Source: Aphrophora alni
Taxonomy: Eukaryota > Arthropoda > Insecta > Hemiptera > Aphrophoridae
Assembly: GCA_963513935.1 (NCBI GenBank)
Contig: OY740773.1
Location: 100,921,291 to 100,985,290, forward strand
Reading direction: 5' to 3'
DNA length: 64,000 nucleotides
The notes below the pieces were generated by a model. That model worked only from the letters and a program-made list of their open reading frames with translations. It was not told the origin of the DNA and did no database searches. A program made the translations under genes and the position numbers. Shown here piece by piece: positions 45,441-55,884 of the stretch. How positions within the stretch are numbered: position 1 is the stretch's first letter; every line of letters begins with the position of its first letter.

Positions 45441-45743
45441 CTATAAAAGAAGTTTAGTTTCCACATCAGAAATATGTAAAGCCCTAAACCTAGGATAAGC
45501 TGAAAACACACATGTGATACAGTTTGTACAAATTTCAAAGAAAACAATTTGACGAGCACCACCATACAATGTAATACAAGCAGATCCTTTAAATATAGTG
45601 ACTAAAAGTGTATTTCCGTTCTTGGCATTGACAAGGATGATAACCTCTGAAGGATTTTCTTTCAGGATCAGGGCTGGCGGAAGAAGTTGTGGCGGTATAG
45701 AATATTCACCACCTGAAAATTTTCCGGATGATGAATTACCCAC
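45441..45743 (-). CDS. Unrecognised 100-codon ORF, possible exon or transposon remnant
   Basis: The frame reads MGNSSSGKFSGGEYSIPPQ at the start, later NPSEVIILVNAKNGNTLLV and GSACITLYGGARQIVFFEI, and ends DVETKLLL. Composition is balanced for a protein (Gly, Pro, Cys, acidic and basic residues), unlike the AT-driven frames elsewhere. Just upstream on this strand the sequence reads TTAAAATTTTAG before GTGGGTAATTC, which could be a 3' splice acceptor, making this a last exon. No family, signal peptide or membrane segment is recognised. Frames of this length are expected by chance in 64 kb, so support is modest. Confidence 0.28.
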   Translation of the reverse strand: MGNSSSGKFSGGEYSIPPQLLPPALILKENPSEVIILVNAKNGNTLLVTIFKGSACITLYGGARQIVFFEICTNCITCVFSAYPRFRALHISDVETKLLL

Positions 45744-46019
45744 CTAAAATTTTAATTGCTTATCACATGTTCTAGATGTTACTGTGGCACTCTTACGCGC
45801 TAATTTAAAAAAAAACGAGCCCCCTCCACTACCATCACCTTTGAAGGGGATTCGAGTCACATGACACCCCCTGATCCTGATCCACTCGAACAATCACAGT
45901 TGGCCTCGTCACACGTGGTAACGCCTGCTGTAGTAGTAATTGTAGTTATTAAGGTTAGTGTGAAAATTGTACCTCTGAAGATGATAGCAGTGCTATTGAA
46001 ATGTAAATAAAGTAGAAAA
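45744..46019. other. GC-richer spacer
   Basis: It includes CCCCCTCCACTACCATCACC and CACCCCCTGATCCTGATCC. The 67-codon minus frame ending here begins inside the adjoining inverted repeat and shares its first residues (MWLG.NSNHY) with a plus frame at 46344, as expected from an inverted duplication. Confidence 0.35.
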
Positions 46020-46385
46020 ACAACTATATAGTAATGATTTGAATTTGCCCCTAACCACAATCACTAGAAACTTTAAAATAAAACTCTATTATCTAATTAA
46101 TTATCTTACTGGCCAACTGATCTGTGGAGTGATCATTTTTAGCTTACAATCAGGTCATTATAGTTTTAGGTTTAATTTTATTTCATTAGTAGATATGTAA
46201 GTTTAGATTTAGTTTATAAGCAAGACCCTCCGATGATGATAACCATGTTATCGAAATGTAGGCTACATCAGGGCATTTAGTAGAAATAACTAATAAACAA
46301 TAATTAATCAGATAATTGTGTTTTATTTTAAAGTTTCTAGTTATTGTGGTTAGGGACAAATTCGAATCATTATTGTGAATTTCAC
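46020..46385. repeat. Inverted duplication, arms about 85 bp
   Basis: The left arm (46020-46108: TTGAATTTGCCCCTAACCAC, AAACTTTAAAATAAAAC, CTAATTAATTATCTTA) is the approximate reverse complement of the right arm (46292-46385: GATAATTGTGTTTTATTTTA, AAGTTTCTAGTTATTGTGGT, TAGGGACAAATTCGAATCAT). The 180-bp centre contains GATGATGATAACCATGTTAT and a CGAAATG word, which resembles GATGATAGCAGTGCTATTGA left of the first arm. Two oppositely oriented insertions of one retroelement 3' end would explain this. Confidence 0.75.
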
Positions 46386-46480
46386 CACAGCGCTCAACAA
46401 GATTGTAACTATATAGTCTATATTGTTTTTTTTTGTTGTGGTTTTGGGGAATATTCTTTCATTGTTTTTAATTATTATTT

Positions 46481-46732
46481 TTCTTGTTGTTTAAAGGTGA
46501 TAACCCACTTCGTTATCATCGTCTTATAAAAAAAAATGAAGAATAGAACATAAAATAAAGACCCCATACATCTCGAGTACTCTAATAGCGTCAAGGTCAG
46601 AAAAGAACAAGACTTAATCTAAATAGGCGTGATAGACAATATGCAATAAAGTGATCTAACCCAAGACTACATGTAAGTTGTAGACCCAGGTAGGAATCTT
46701 CGGTATTACCTTTCTCACTGTATTATTATAAT
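46481..46732 (-). repeat. Family A element, minus strand, nearly full length
   Basis: In reverse complement it includes GTGAGAAAGGTAATACCGAA, CCTACCTGGGTCTACAACTT (box A region), GTAGTCTTGGGTTAGATCAC (box B region), AAGTCTTGTTCTTTTC, GCTATTAGAGTACTCGAGAT and TTTATTTTATGTTC. It ends in GACGATGATAACGAAGTGGG and CTTTAAACAACAAGAA. The box spacing is the same as in the other copies. Confidence 0.75.
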
Positions 46733-47269
46733 ATGGTTGTATTAATTATTTACGGTATAATAGATGCATTAAATTAGAGTAAAAGTCTTAAGGGTGTAGG
46801 AATTAACGTAATATAGTCACGGGTATTTTTAGTTTATCATATTTGTTGACGTTCAAAGAAACTCTAGTACGTACTTCACCTGTGTTTGTAATTTGTTTTT
46901 AATTCCTTCTTTAACTGTGTAAAATACATTAAAACTCAAATACAACCTGAAAGAGAAACGATTACCTTTTAATTTGTGACGAAATTAAGTGTTATAATAA
47001 ATAAGAAGTAATAAAAGTAATAATAAGTGTTGTGATTCATAAGAAGAAGAAAATATAGTTATTAAAAAACACGTAATATAATATGGCATTTAACCTTATT
47101 AATAAACAATGAGCATCCAAAACATTACTCACCTAACATAGGAAGTATAGCGAAAGTTTGGTATTTGTAAAAATGATTTTGACATAAGTTCTTCCATCAT
47201 TGTCGCTGATGTCAATACGAAATACAACAGCTGATACCAAATTAAGGTAAAAGGAATTATTGTGAGCTT
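46733..47269. other. Unannotated AT-rich stretch
   Basis: No gene or repeat relation noticed. Confidence 0.3.
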
Positions 47270-47895
47270 ATATATTGAAATAATGAAAAATCAACGTAAA
47301 AAATGGCGGCCATTTAAATAAGTTTTTGTTTATATCTCTTGTGTTATTCAAATTAAAAGAGACTAGATAAAAAAGTGGATATTTTAATTATGCATATTGA
47401 GTTGAGTTGTACATCGAATTAGAGGCTTTTATGAGTAGAACGCAATGCCGCAAACCCGACCTCACAATTTTCACCCTAGCTAAAATAATGTGATCATAAT
47501 GACAAATCAAATGAATTTTGAATTGTAGCTCGAAGGATAGTTGAGTTATCGACAAAAACTGAACATTTATGTCTCTTGTAAATTTTGTAAAAGTTAACGG
47601 TTTTCAGATGTACGTCGTTAAAATCTTCAGACGGCAGTCATTTTAAAAATTATATGAAATGAACTATTAGTTTTTGTTACACGTGTAAAACGTAACATAA
47701 CAAATGCGTACGCCACATCTGAACTCAATATCTTTTCTATTTCTATAGTCATAACTTTTTTTTTGTGTAAAAAAATGGCGGATATCTGGTAAACCAAACG
47801 TTTTAGCCATATGTTTCTAAGGTATTTTATGTTTGTCTCGACCCAAGGAACAGTCCTCTAAAATATCCGACAGGAGTTCTGAAACACCCTGTATA
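47270..47895 (+). repeat. Family D element, diverged copy
   Basis: AAAATGGCGGCCATTTAAA near 47300, CGGCAGTCATTTTAAAAATT at 47632, GTAACATAACAAATGCG, GAACTCAATATC with TTCTATTTC, and AAAAATGGCGGATATC at 47772 follow the family D order. It ends in ACACCCTGTATA (47884-47895), identical to the right end of the 36087-36871 element. Confidence 0.6.
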
Positions 47896-48288
47896 ATTAA
47901 TGAAGGTATTTAAAATTAAATACAGCTTCTCTTATTAGTGGTACAGATTACATAGGTGAATGCAAACATTTGCAGAACACTTTTCCCGAACACAATTTAA
48001 TTTCGTGACGAAAATTGTTTTAAAATTTACGTTAAAGCAAAATCAAACACTCAACATTTGCTACTGATTAAATGGGTGTCCACTAGACTCCATTTTTAGA
48101 GAATCAGAGAATTACAATGTTTGTTATTTAAGTTTCGAGCTTGGAACATGTTTGTTTTTGAAAATGTAGTTTTAAAACCAAAACAACGCTGGAATTTCAT
48201 TCCAGTTGATGATGAAAAACTAAATTTAGATTTAATTCTGTTGCAGCTCATAATATTATTCCTATTGGTGTTTTAAATAAAGCCTAAT

Positions 48289-48291
<3 letters not shown>
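47896..48291. other. Unannotated AT-rich stretch
   Basis: No recognisable features before the TA microsatellite. Confidence 0.3.

Positions 48292-48335
<44 letters not shown>
48292..48335. repeat. TA dinucleotide microsatellite, about 22 units
   Basis: Uninterrupted alternating AT. Confidence 0.97.
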
Positions 48336-48339
<4 letters not shown>

Positions 48340-48409
48340 ACACTTAAATATGTACTTAAAAATTGTACATTAAAAAAAAAGAAGAAAAAAATAATTCGAC
48401 TTATAAATT

Positions 48410-48850
48410 CCACCACTGTTTTTTCATTGATCTTCAGATTTCACGGCCTCCGAAACCGAAAAAGTGATTTACGACACACCGTCGTCATCGTCGTCGTCTG
48501 TACGTAAGCACGACAGCGGCCACAAAAATAAAGAAAGGACACGAAATTTGGTGTAGAGGACTATAGTGTGCTCATATAGAAACTCGGTGTATTGTGTACG
48601 TTAAACTCTGTCCGTAAGCGAATTAAACATGTCAAAATAGCGAAAATTTAAATATTTTTTTGTTCATATTTAGTGCGTTGTTCAATTTAAAACACACTAA
48701 ATTAGATAACAAATTTTGGAATTTAATTCTTTACGATTGGTACCAATCCTGACATCCTCAAAAAATATGATGTTTGTATAATTACGAGAGCCAGTAGGGC
48801 CGAATCTCTGAGACGAGTGCAGTGAAAGGAGTCTTCTAATGTGTACAGAT
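48410..48850 (+). repeat. Family C interspersed repeat, longest copy
   Basis: The order is TTCAGATTTCACGGCCTCCG, ACCGAAAAAGTGATTTACG, a CGTCGTCATCGTCGTCGTC patch, GCGGCCACAAAAATAAAG, GGACACGAAATTTGG, GTGTGCTCATATAGAAAC, GTGCGTTGTTCAATTTAAA, GATTGGTACCAATCC, GGGCCGAATCTCTGAGACGA and GTGCAGTGAAAGGAG. Other copies carry subsets: 42050 and 32655 the first half, 23880 and 8085 the second half. The 63-codon frame at 48841 starts at its end and is not supported. Confidence 0.65.
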
Positions 48851-51120
48851 TAGGTTATTTAAGGTTCGGTTCAGAAATATGCATCAATAGGGTTGTCGCC
48901 AAAAACCAATTCAAAACCCCGCAAAAGTGCCCTTGTGGCCGTTGTTTAGTTCACACGGTCACGTTTTATTTACACTATTACCCCAAAGACCCTATATTTT
49001 CCAATGAGACCAACCCTATCTTTGTAAGGTGAGTGGGCACAGAGGAGTTTCTTATCGAACATATTTAGGCTCTGATAAATTATATATAAGATTGTCTATC
49101 GATTTGAAAACTTTACTGTTGTTATTGTTTTTAAGTTTTTAGTTTAAGGTAAAGATGACACCCCCCACACACACACACATAAAAAATAATTGGAATAAAA
49201 TAGAATGAAAAATAGTAAAAAGAATCTAGCTGACCATTTGATACAATATTGTTGTAGTTTAACATTAATATAATTGAACCATCTTTCAATGCCGTAGAAA
49301 GCTTTCTGAGTTAATTTTATACAACCTTCCCCTGTGATTGCTTCCAGCGTGGATCTTGTGACATTAACAAAGAAGGGTAACAAGCTAATGACACTATTCT
49401 AGAGCTGACCTACTAAGGGGTGATTTCATGCCACCCCATGTGCATATATAGGGCAAGATTTGCTTTGCTTAGAATAATTAACAGCTTCCTTGTTTATAAA
49501 AGATAGTAAAAAAGAGAGAGGGGGGAAAGAGACTTAAAGATAGAGAGAAAGGGGGAGTGAGAGTGACAGAATTAGGGTGTTGTAATTTTTTTTTTATTAC
49601 TCTTTAAAATTTATTTAATTTGAGTAGAAAGATAGAATAAAACTCGAACACAAGATCTCATAAAATTACGTTTACTTTCAAACATGTTTCAACGATAAAG
49701 TCGCCATCCTCAGTGATACACGAGCTACAACTACTAAACTATAACTTAAACGTAAATTATACCAGTGATCGCAGAGTAAACTTTTATTTTTAAATTGTCA
49801 GTTTTTTACCTTACTTTCTATTCAACATATGCAAGGATTTGTTTATTATTGTAAAGTGCCCTTTTTTAATAAAAAAAAGTGTCACTTTTTTCCATTAAAT
49901 CGGGGCCGGATCTAGACATCGACGTCTCCCATTTATGAAATTTTAACATTTTGTTGAAAATTGTTTTATGAAAATTTGTTTATTTGATTGATAATGACAT
50001 TTAAATAAAATCTGTAAGGAAATCTGGTAGAAAGGTACGGTATATAAGACAAACTTATTATTTTTTTAAAAATTAATAAAGAGCAATTTACCTTAATAAT
50101 CAAATTCTCGCATATGTTTACTAGAAAGTAGGTAAAGAAACTTACAATTTAAAACAAAAAATTTACTCTTCCTCCAATTTTAATTAAATTAGAATGCTTT
50201 CAATTCTTTTTTGAAAATGGTCAACTGTGACCGGAATTTTTATTTTATTTTTTTCAAATATGACCACCGACTTCTACTGTAAAGATACATATTTTGTCCA
50301 ATCTGATGATATTTACCACATTTGTTGCATTATTGGTGAAGGTTTTATTTTTTGAGGTTTTACTCTTAATGTTACTTACCCTACCATTTCGATAGTCCCT
50401 ACATTTCCGAGTATTTTTATTTTATTTTTCTACCACACATAAAGCCGGATAAATTTAAAAATTAGTGTAGCGAAGCACTCAAAATGGATAAAAAATACAG
50501 TTTTACGCACTTTTCTAACGAAGCTCCAATCCGATTTTCCTCACTTTTTCGGTTTCCCACTTAGTTGCATGTATGAAGAGGGGGAAAAAAACTTCCCAGT
50601 TGCATCACTTTTATATTCTAATTTCCCTCTACTATTTGCACTATCATACTCGAAAATAAACAAACTTTATTGGACTTAGGAATACACAGATGCTTTTTAC
50701 AGACAGCTCATAACTGTTTCTAGAATTCAACACGTTACAAACCTACAGTCCGATTATTGTCCGTATAAGTTACCATATAATCTAAATATATTATCACCAT
50801 GTAAATATTCAATGTTTACAAAGTATTCAAAGACGTTTAAATATTATTCAAAACTATTTACGGTGTACATAGGAAACAGATATAAATACATCTGTAAGTC
50901 ATTAAAACTTGTTTACAACAATCTTTGAAAGTTTATCAATGATATATTTATTGTTTCACTCTTCTTTATTTCCTGTTTATTTACACAGCGTATATAGAAA
51001 AAGAATTGCAAGGGTGGATTATTTGATAAGAATATTTCCCTAAATATATTATTTAACAGTTTTAGAAGACGGAAGAGTGGGAATAGAAATAACGAATTGG
51101 GTTCGCTTAACAATAGTTAT
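48851..51120. other. Long unannotated stretch with simple-sequence patches
   Basis: Visible items are a CCCCCCACACACACACACAC tract at 49160, a purine-rich GA/GGGG patch at 49505-49570, and a region near 50340-50600 with the self-complementary word GTGTAGCGAAGCACT. No gene or known element is recognised. Confidence 0.3.
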
Positions 51121-51898
51121 TTGTGCAACTAGTGAGCAAAGTGGCACTTTTTTAAACGAGAGAAAAATGTTGACGCACGAGGCTTGCCGAGTGCGTCAAT
51201 TTTATCGAGTTTAAAAAAGACACTTTGCTCACGAATTGCACATTATACTTTGTCTACAGTTGTTATTTTGGCAATAAAAACAGTTCATACTGGCGGTCGT
51301 ACTTTTTCCTTGATTTGACAGAAAGGAGATTTAGTACAACGTTGTTAGCTTTTTCCGCTAATTTAGGCGGGGTATTTGACAGGTTTTCATCCTCTGAACA
51401 ACTGTCCATATTTTAAAACTAACTACACAAAATATAGCAGTAGTGCTAAACAACACATCACCACTGAGTAGAAGTTCTCACGTCAAAACTGAGGTTATTT
51501 ATGAATATTACAAATAACTTAGGTGTATTCTTGCGGAAACGGGATTGCCAACTTCAAAACTCGGCAAACGAAAAATACTCTCCGTGTACATACACTGTCA
51601 ATCATCTTCATGAATAATTACTTCCTTTTTCAACTTTAAAACGTTGTTTTGTTGTTTATTTATATTATTTTACATGTAAGAATTAATCTAACCTACATAC
51701 GGGACATTTCCTGTATATTATAAATCAATTCAAATAAACTTAACCTAAATTTTGTTTTGTTCGGTTGCCATTCAGAGTGAGCAAAGTAGTGTGCAAAGTA
51801 GTGGGCAAAGTGAAACTGTTGAGAAATCAGCTGTTTTGCAAACTAATTAAAATGAACAAAATGCCACTTTGTCAACAACTGTAGACGAAGCACATTAC
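51121..51898. mobile_element. Nested inverted-repeat element with recombinase-like fragment
   Basis: A 122-bp hairpin occupies 51121-51242: TGTGCAACTAGTGAGCAAAG and GGCACTTTTTTAAACGAG are mirrored by CGAGTTTAAAAAAGACAC and TTTGCTCACGAATTGCACA. At its centre, GACGCAC and GTGCGTC flank GAGGCTTGCCGA. Immediately after, ACTTTGTCTACAGTTGTT (51247-51264) is inverted at 51874-51890 (AACAACTGTAGACGAAG). The GTGAGCAAAGT word recurs three times in tandem near 51777-51812. A minus-strand ORF lies between the arms. The whole looks like a deleted or rearranged DNA transposon. Confidence 0.65.
51263..51409 (-). pseudogene. N-terminus of putative tyrosine-recombinase-like transposon protein
   Basis: A 48-codon minus-strand frame starts at ATG 51409 with an acidic leader (MDSCSEDENL), followed by PPKLAEKANNVV and NLLSVKSRKKYDRQYELFL, ending PK and stop. 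From memory, insect proteins of the Crypton/tyrosine-recombinase type begin with an acidic segment and then a motif of the form LLP.KS...YE..Y..F..W, the start of the SAM-like core-binding domain. The fit here is good up to ELFL. The frame is then cut off exactly where the inverted repeat begins (51265 and below), so the catalytic domain is absent. It could instead be the first exon of a host gene into which the repeat inserted. Confidence 0.4.
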
Positions 51899-52499
51899 GC
51901 TGTTCTCGTCCTCTTATCTATCACAACAATAGTCCGCAACTCCTCCAAGTTGTTGCAACTACGGAAACGTTAAATTGGTGCTCAACTTTCAGCTTATAAA
52001 ATATCTGTAAAACGCTATTATTTCCTTGCGTTTATAGAAGTAATATATAGTAAAACAGTGAGTCAATTGTCTATGATTTAAGTTCAAATTAAATTTTGTC
52101 TAACTACTAGTTAGCTGGCACGTGTAAACTTGAAACATTCGCTCGTGTAACCATCAGAAGTACTGGTCTCTACCTACAGAAGATTCACCATAAGATAAGG
52201 AAGAATTTATTTAAATAAATGTATAACTTGATGTCTTAATTTTTATGTTCAATCTAATTGACTCATGAGGAAACAATTGTTAATTATTGTCGTAATTAAC
52301 TGGTACTCCAATTTTACACATTGTTCTAATTATTTTTTGGTCATTCAAGACCGGACTATATCATTAACATTTATTTAACAACCTTTACTGAATGTATGTG
52401 AGAAAAATATATTTTGGGATTCAAGGATAAGGATACATGAGTCTAACACAGGCCTTGAACCCGTGGGTTGTATAAGGAATTCAAGACAAAGTTAATCTG
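51899..52499. other. Unannotated AT-rich stretch
   Basis: No feature is recognised. The sequence becomes less AT-rich from about 52440. Confidence 0.3.
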
Positions 52500-52720
52500 G
52501 AAATTTTCAGAAACACGGCTAGGTTCGGAGGACTAATTTTACACTCTGCAGGGCCGATGGGATTAGTGGGTATAAATGTGCAGAGCTACAATGAGTCATC
52601 AGCTAAACTCGCAGGAGCGGCGTTGTTCAGTGAAATATACAAGAAGTTGACTAGTCATCAGCATTTGTGCTTCGAGAGGAGGTGGATGTTAAAGTGTTAA
52701 CAAAAACAAATAGTCACCAT
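52500..52720 (+). promoter_or_regulatory. Candidate core promoter (TATA and initiator-like)
   Basis: GGTATAAATG (TATA at 52571) is followed 25-30 bp later by GAGTCATCAGC (initiator-like), then by a GCAGGAGCGGCG block and GTTCAGTG. The composition is less AT-rich than the flanks. This is the arrangement of a TATA-containing insect promoter with a noncoding first exon. The ATGs that follow (52720, 52729) open only very short frames, and no clear splice donor was identified. It could equally be a retroelement promoter. Confidence 0.28.
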
Positions 52721-52814
52721 GTTTCCATGCTAAACAAATTCCATCTGACCTTTTCTCATTGGGCAGAGATTACATAAGGAAGGTGGTAGGATTAGTTATA
52801 GAGCACTCCCACTG

Positions 52815-52839
52815 AAAAAAAAAAAAAAAAAAAAAAAAA
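52815..52839 (+). repeat. Poly(A) tract, 25 bases
   Basis: Pure A run. It might be the tail of a retrotransposed copy covering 52440-52814, because the upstream sequence differs in composition from the window average. Confidence 0.9.
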
Positions 52840-52871
52840 CTTTCCTGATTACATATGGACAAGTAGGCTAA

Positions 52872-53177
52872 AGAAACGGCAGTGGAGCTGAGCTTCTACG
52901 AAAATGCCTCGATCGGGAAAGAACCGAGACCCTTGAATCCTTGATAAAGGTGCAGACAACCCTTTAAAACGACCTTGACAGAAAGATTAATTTTCTGGAG
53001 CTTTCAGGTGGTCTTGTGGATGCATCAAACCACCTATTTACATTTGGGAGTGCACTAAGCTCTTGTAACTGTTGGGCGGAAGAGCAGACAGCCCAATCAA
53101 GAGGAAAGAAATATGGCCAGTTGTTATTTATTTTAAGGCGAAGCTACAGGAGATCTTTTCGTTTGCAGAAAATCTAA
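52872..53177 (+). pseudogene. Coding-like frame with one internal stop, family unknown
   Basis: After a stop at 52869 the frame runs 101 codons with a single TAA at 52965. It reads RNGSGAELLRKCLDRERTET, LESLIKVQTTL, then NDLDRKINFLELSGGLVDAS, and ends SYRRSFRLQKI. The charged, leucine-spaced first half could form a coiled coil. About five stops would be expected by chance for this composition, so decayed coding sequence is plausible. No family was recognised. A transposon gag-like ORF or a host pseudogene is possible. Confidence 0.3.
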
Positions 53178-53299
53178 ATCAAATAAAAAGGTCATTCGTG
53201 TGCCCACTCGACTTAGTTGGCATAAAGGGGCAGTTATTTTTATAAAGGCGAAGTCTTTTAAGCGGTAATTTCAAATTGCACAAACACGAGCGTACAATT

Positions 53300-53870
53300 A
53301 TAAGGGTTTTTGGTTTTACGTACGGACCCTAATAAAAATAAACTAATGAAAATGCAATCAATGTTTTAATTACTATTGATTTGTTTGTCTCACTTCTCAC
53401 AAAAACTCTTTTTAAAACTTATACACTACGCATTTCTCATTGTGTGGTTAAATTAAGTTGAATTAGTTACACAAAAAACTATAATATATGATTCCGCACT
53501 ACAATTTAATTTTAAATTCAAATAATTTTGTTTCAGATTTATAGGTGACGCCGTGTTAAAGTTAGAGAAGGGGGGGCATGATAACTGACATCAAATTTGG
53601 CATAGCTCCAAAATATTAATTTTTCGTTAAATAATCATACATATTCGTAATTTGAATAACTTTTAGTTGTATTCCCCGCACATATTTCTTCCAACTTTAT
53701 AGTTTTCGTCCCTTAACTACCCTAAGGTAAGTTTTTGTTACCACCATATTTTTTCGACATGTGTGGCAATACGAAGAATATAAATGCAAAGTTTGAAATG
53801 TAGAGGATTTATCGTCTTGTCTGTGTAGACGAGTTACGACATAGACAGACGGACAGATGCAGCGTTAAAT
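53300..53870 (+). repeat. Dispersed repeat family G, copy 2
   Basis: GGTTTTACGTACGGACCCTA at 53311 and the block CCCTTAACTACCCTAAGG, TTTTTGTTACCACCATAT, AGGATTTATCGTCTTGTCTG and AGACAGACGGACAG at 53692-53865 match 1225-1500. The order of the two blocks is reversed relative to that copy. Confidence 0.5.
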
Positions 53871-55496
53871 TATTAGGGAACGACTAATACAATTACTTGA
53901 GCATGTAGGGACGATAGAAAATGAGAAAAAAAGTACTTTTTAACATTCTTCGTAGTAAAAATAATGGAATAACTAAGGAAGATATGACTGAATGATAGGT
54001 TGTGAGGTGATTTATAAAAAAATGAGTGTTAGAAAATGTAAGGATAAAGCCAGAGATGGAAAATAAATATGGTAAAATGATTAAGGAGGCCAAATATATT
54101 CAAGGACATTAACTCCATAGGGTAGTTTAAGATATTTTGTTTAAACATTAAATTTATGTACCAGTATCAGAGCTTTCAACCATTATGTTCCACTCACACT
54201 TCTGCAATAGGTAGCATCAGTGCACATTTCATTGTCTGAGGATTTCTTTATAGGAGAACGCAATAGTTAGAATGTCTATATTCGATAAATGAATGAACTT
54301 AAATTAAACGCGATAATTCACAATAATGTAAATTTCCTTCTTATATGACTCACTTAAGACTATTCCAACAATAACTCAAACCAAGTACTTCAAGATATTC
54401 CACATTACAGTTAATATCTATTTACAAACCATAAATCACAGAGTTTGTATATCGTAAGAATATACGGTTTGTCACAAAAAATATAAATGAGTTATTAAAT
54501 ACATGATGTGGGCAAGTTTCCAACTTATAGGAAATTGATTTGGGTTCGATGGCTTGATTTGGAGAGCGACCAAAAGCATCCATCAGGGCTGTCATTAGAG
54601 AGGTTGATAAACTTTGAACTTGTTTTCAGAGACTTTATCCTGAATGTCAAATTGTGCAATGTGAAAAAAATAACTGTGGAAATCATTGCACAAACTTTCC
54701 TCACTCACTATCTCTAAAACTGAATAAAAATAAATGAAAACTAATCACCACCAAAAATATAATTTATATAGTTGTCAATCACAAAGTGCAAATGAACAAA
54801 GGACGCCGTTTATGGAGAAAAAAATGTATATAATAATGGCTTAAACTTGTTTAGCTTGTGCCACCTAGAGTGTAAATATTAACTAATTATTATTTGTTAA
54901 CTTGCTTTGTGCACGAGTTCGGGTTATTATCGTTACATTTTAACAACATTTTATTGAAATCGTTATAACGACATTGATGATTTTTTTAGTTTTTCGCCAA
55001 TACCAGAACCTACATTTGTTGGAGAGATGATGCCAATCAGTTTAATTTGTTTTGGTCCTTGAGGTTACACCTGACCTTAATTAGATAAAAATCGCAACAA
55101 CCCATTTAAAAACTGGTAATTTTTGTTTGTTTTTCTATGGCAACCACCTACAAATATTTAGTTATCAAAAAATGAAAGAAAAGAGTACCATGCATATAGC
55201 CAAAATATGCCGAGATACCCAAATGTATTAAAATCGGTCCACACGTTTAAGTTGTACAACACATATTATAACAGAATATGGAAGTAATTTCCAAAACACT
55301 TTAAAATAGTCTTATTCTCAAAAAAATCTTACATATTCTCAACTGTTTCTATAGTACAAGAAAGTATAAGTGTTCTTTAATGTGAAAGATCTGCGCCGGA
55401 TATTATGAAAATCAATTACAATAGCTACAATTATTGTGTTTATAAATTGGAGGTAATTTAATGTTACAACAGTCGGTACATGATGGAATTCCATGA
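53871..55496. other. Unannotated stretch
   Basis: ATCATTGCACAAACTTTCCT near 54682 marks another copy of the small repeat seen at 35945 and 62190. The 66- and 69-codon frames here are not supported as genes. Confidence 0.3.
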
Positions 55497-55884
55497 TAAT
55501 GGAAATAATGAGATGATTTTTAATTCCACAAAACAGCTTTAACTCAATAACCTGGAATGTTTAGAAATCAATAGATCAATTTAAAAAAAACATACTTCCA
55601 ACTTAAATGAACAAATACATCTTAACTCATCACCACTATTGAGACCTATTATGTAACCTTTGTTTTCTAAAACACCCCTACTTCCATCCAACAGGTTAGA
55701 TCATTGACCTTTCTTTTGTCATTTCTCAACCACTTTACTCTTCTAACCTTTCCTTTTTTCTCACATATTTAGTTTAGACTTGTTTTGTTTTCAATTTAGT
55801 TGCTTGAAAATGCCTAACGGCGAAACATATGTCGCAATTAAAGCTGTTTTGTGGAATTAAATAATTATCTCATTATTTCCATTA
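55497..55884. mobile_element. MITE-like element with 46-bp terminal inverted repeats
   Basis: The left end TAATGGAAATAATGAGAT followed by TTAATTCCACAAAACAGCTT (55497-55542) is the near-perfect reverse complement of the right end (55838-55884: AAGCTGTTTTGTGGAATTAA, ATCTCATTATTTCCATTA). The outermost TA on each side may be the target-site duplication. The 295-bp interior has no coding frame. It includes CCTAACGGCGAAACATATG, a GAAAC-type word common in retroelement 3' ends, so two inverted retroelement tails are an alternative. Confidence 0.85.
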
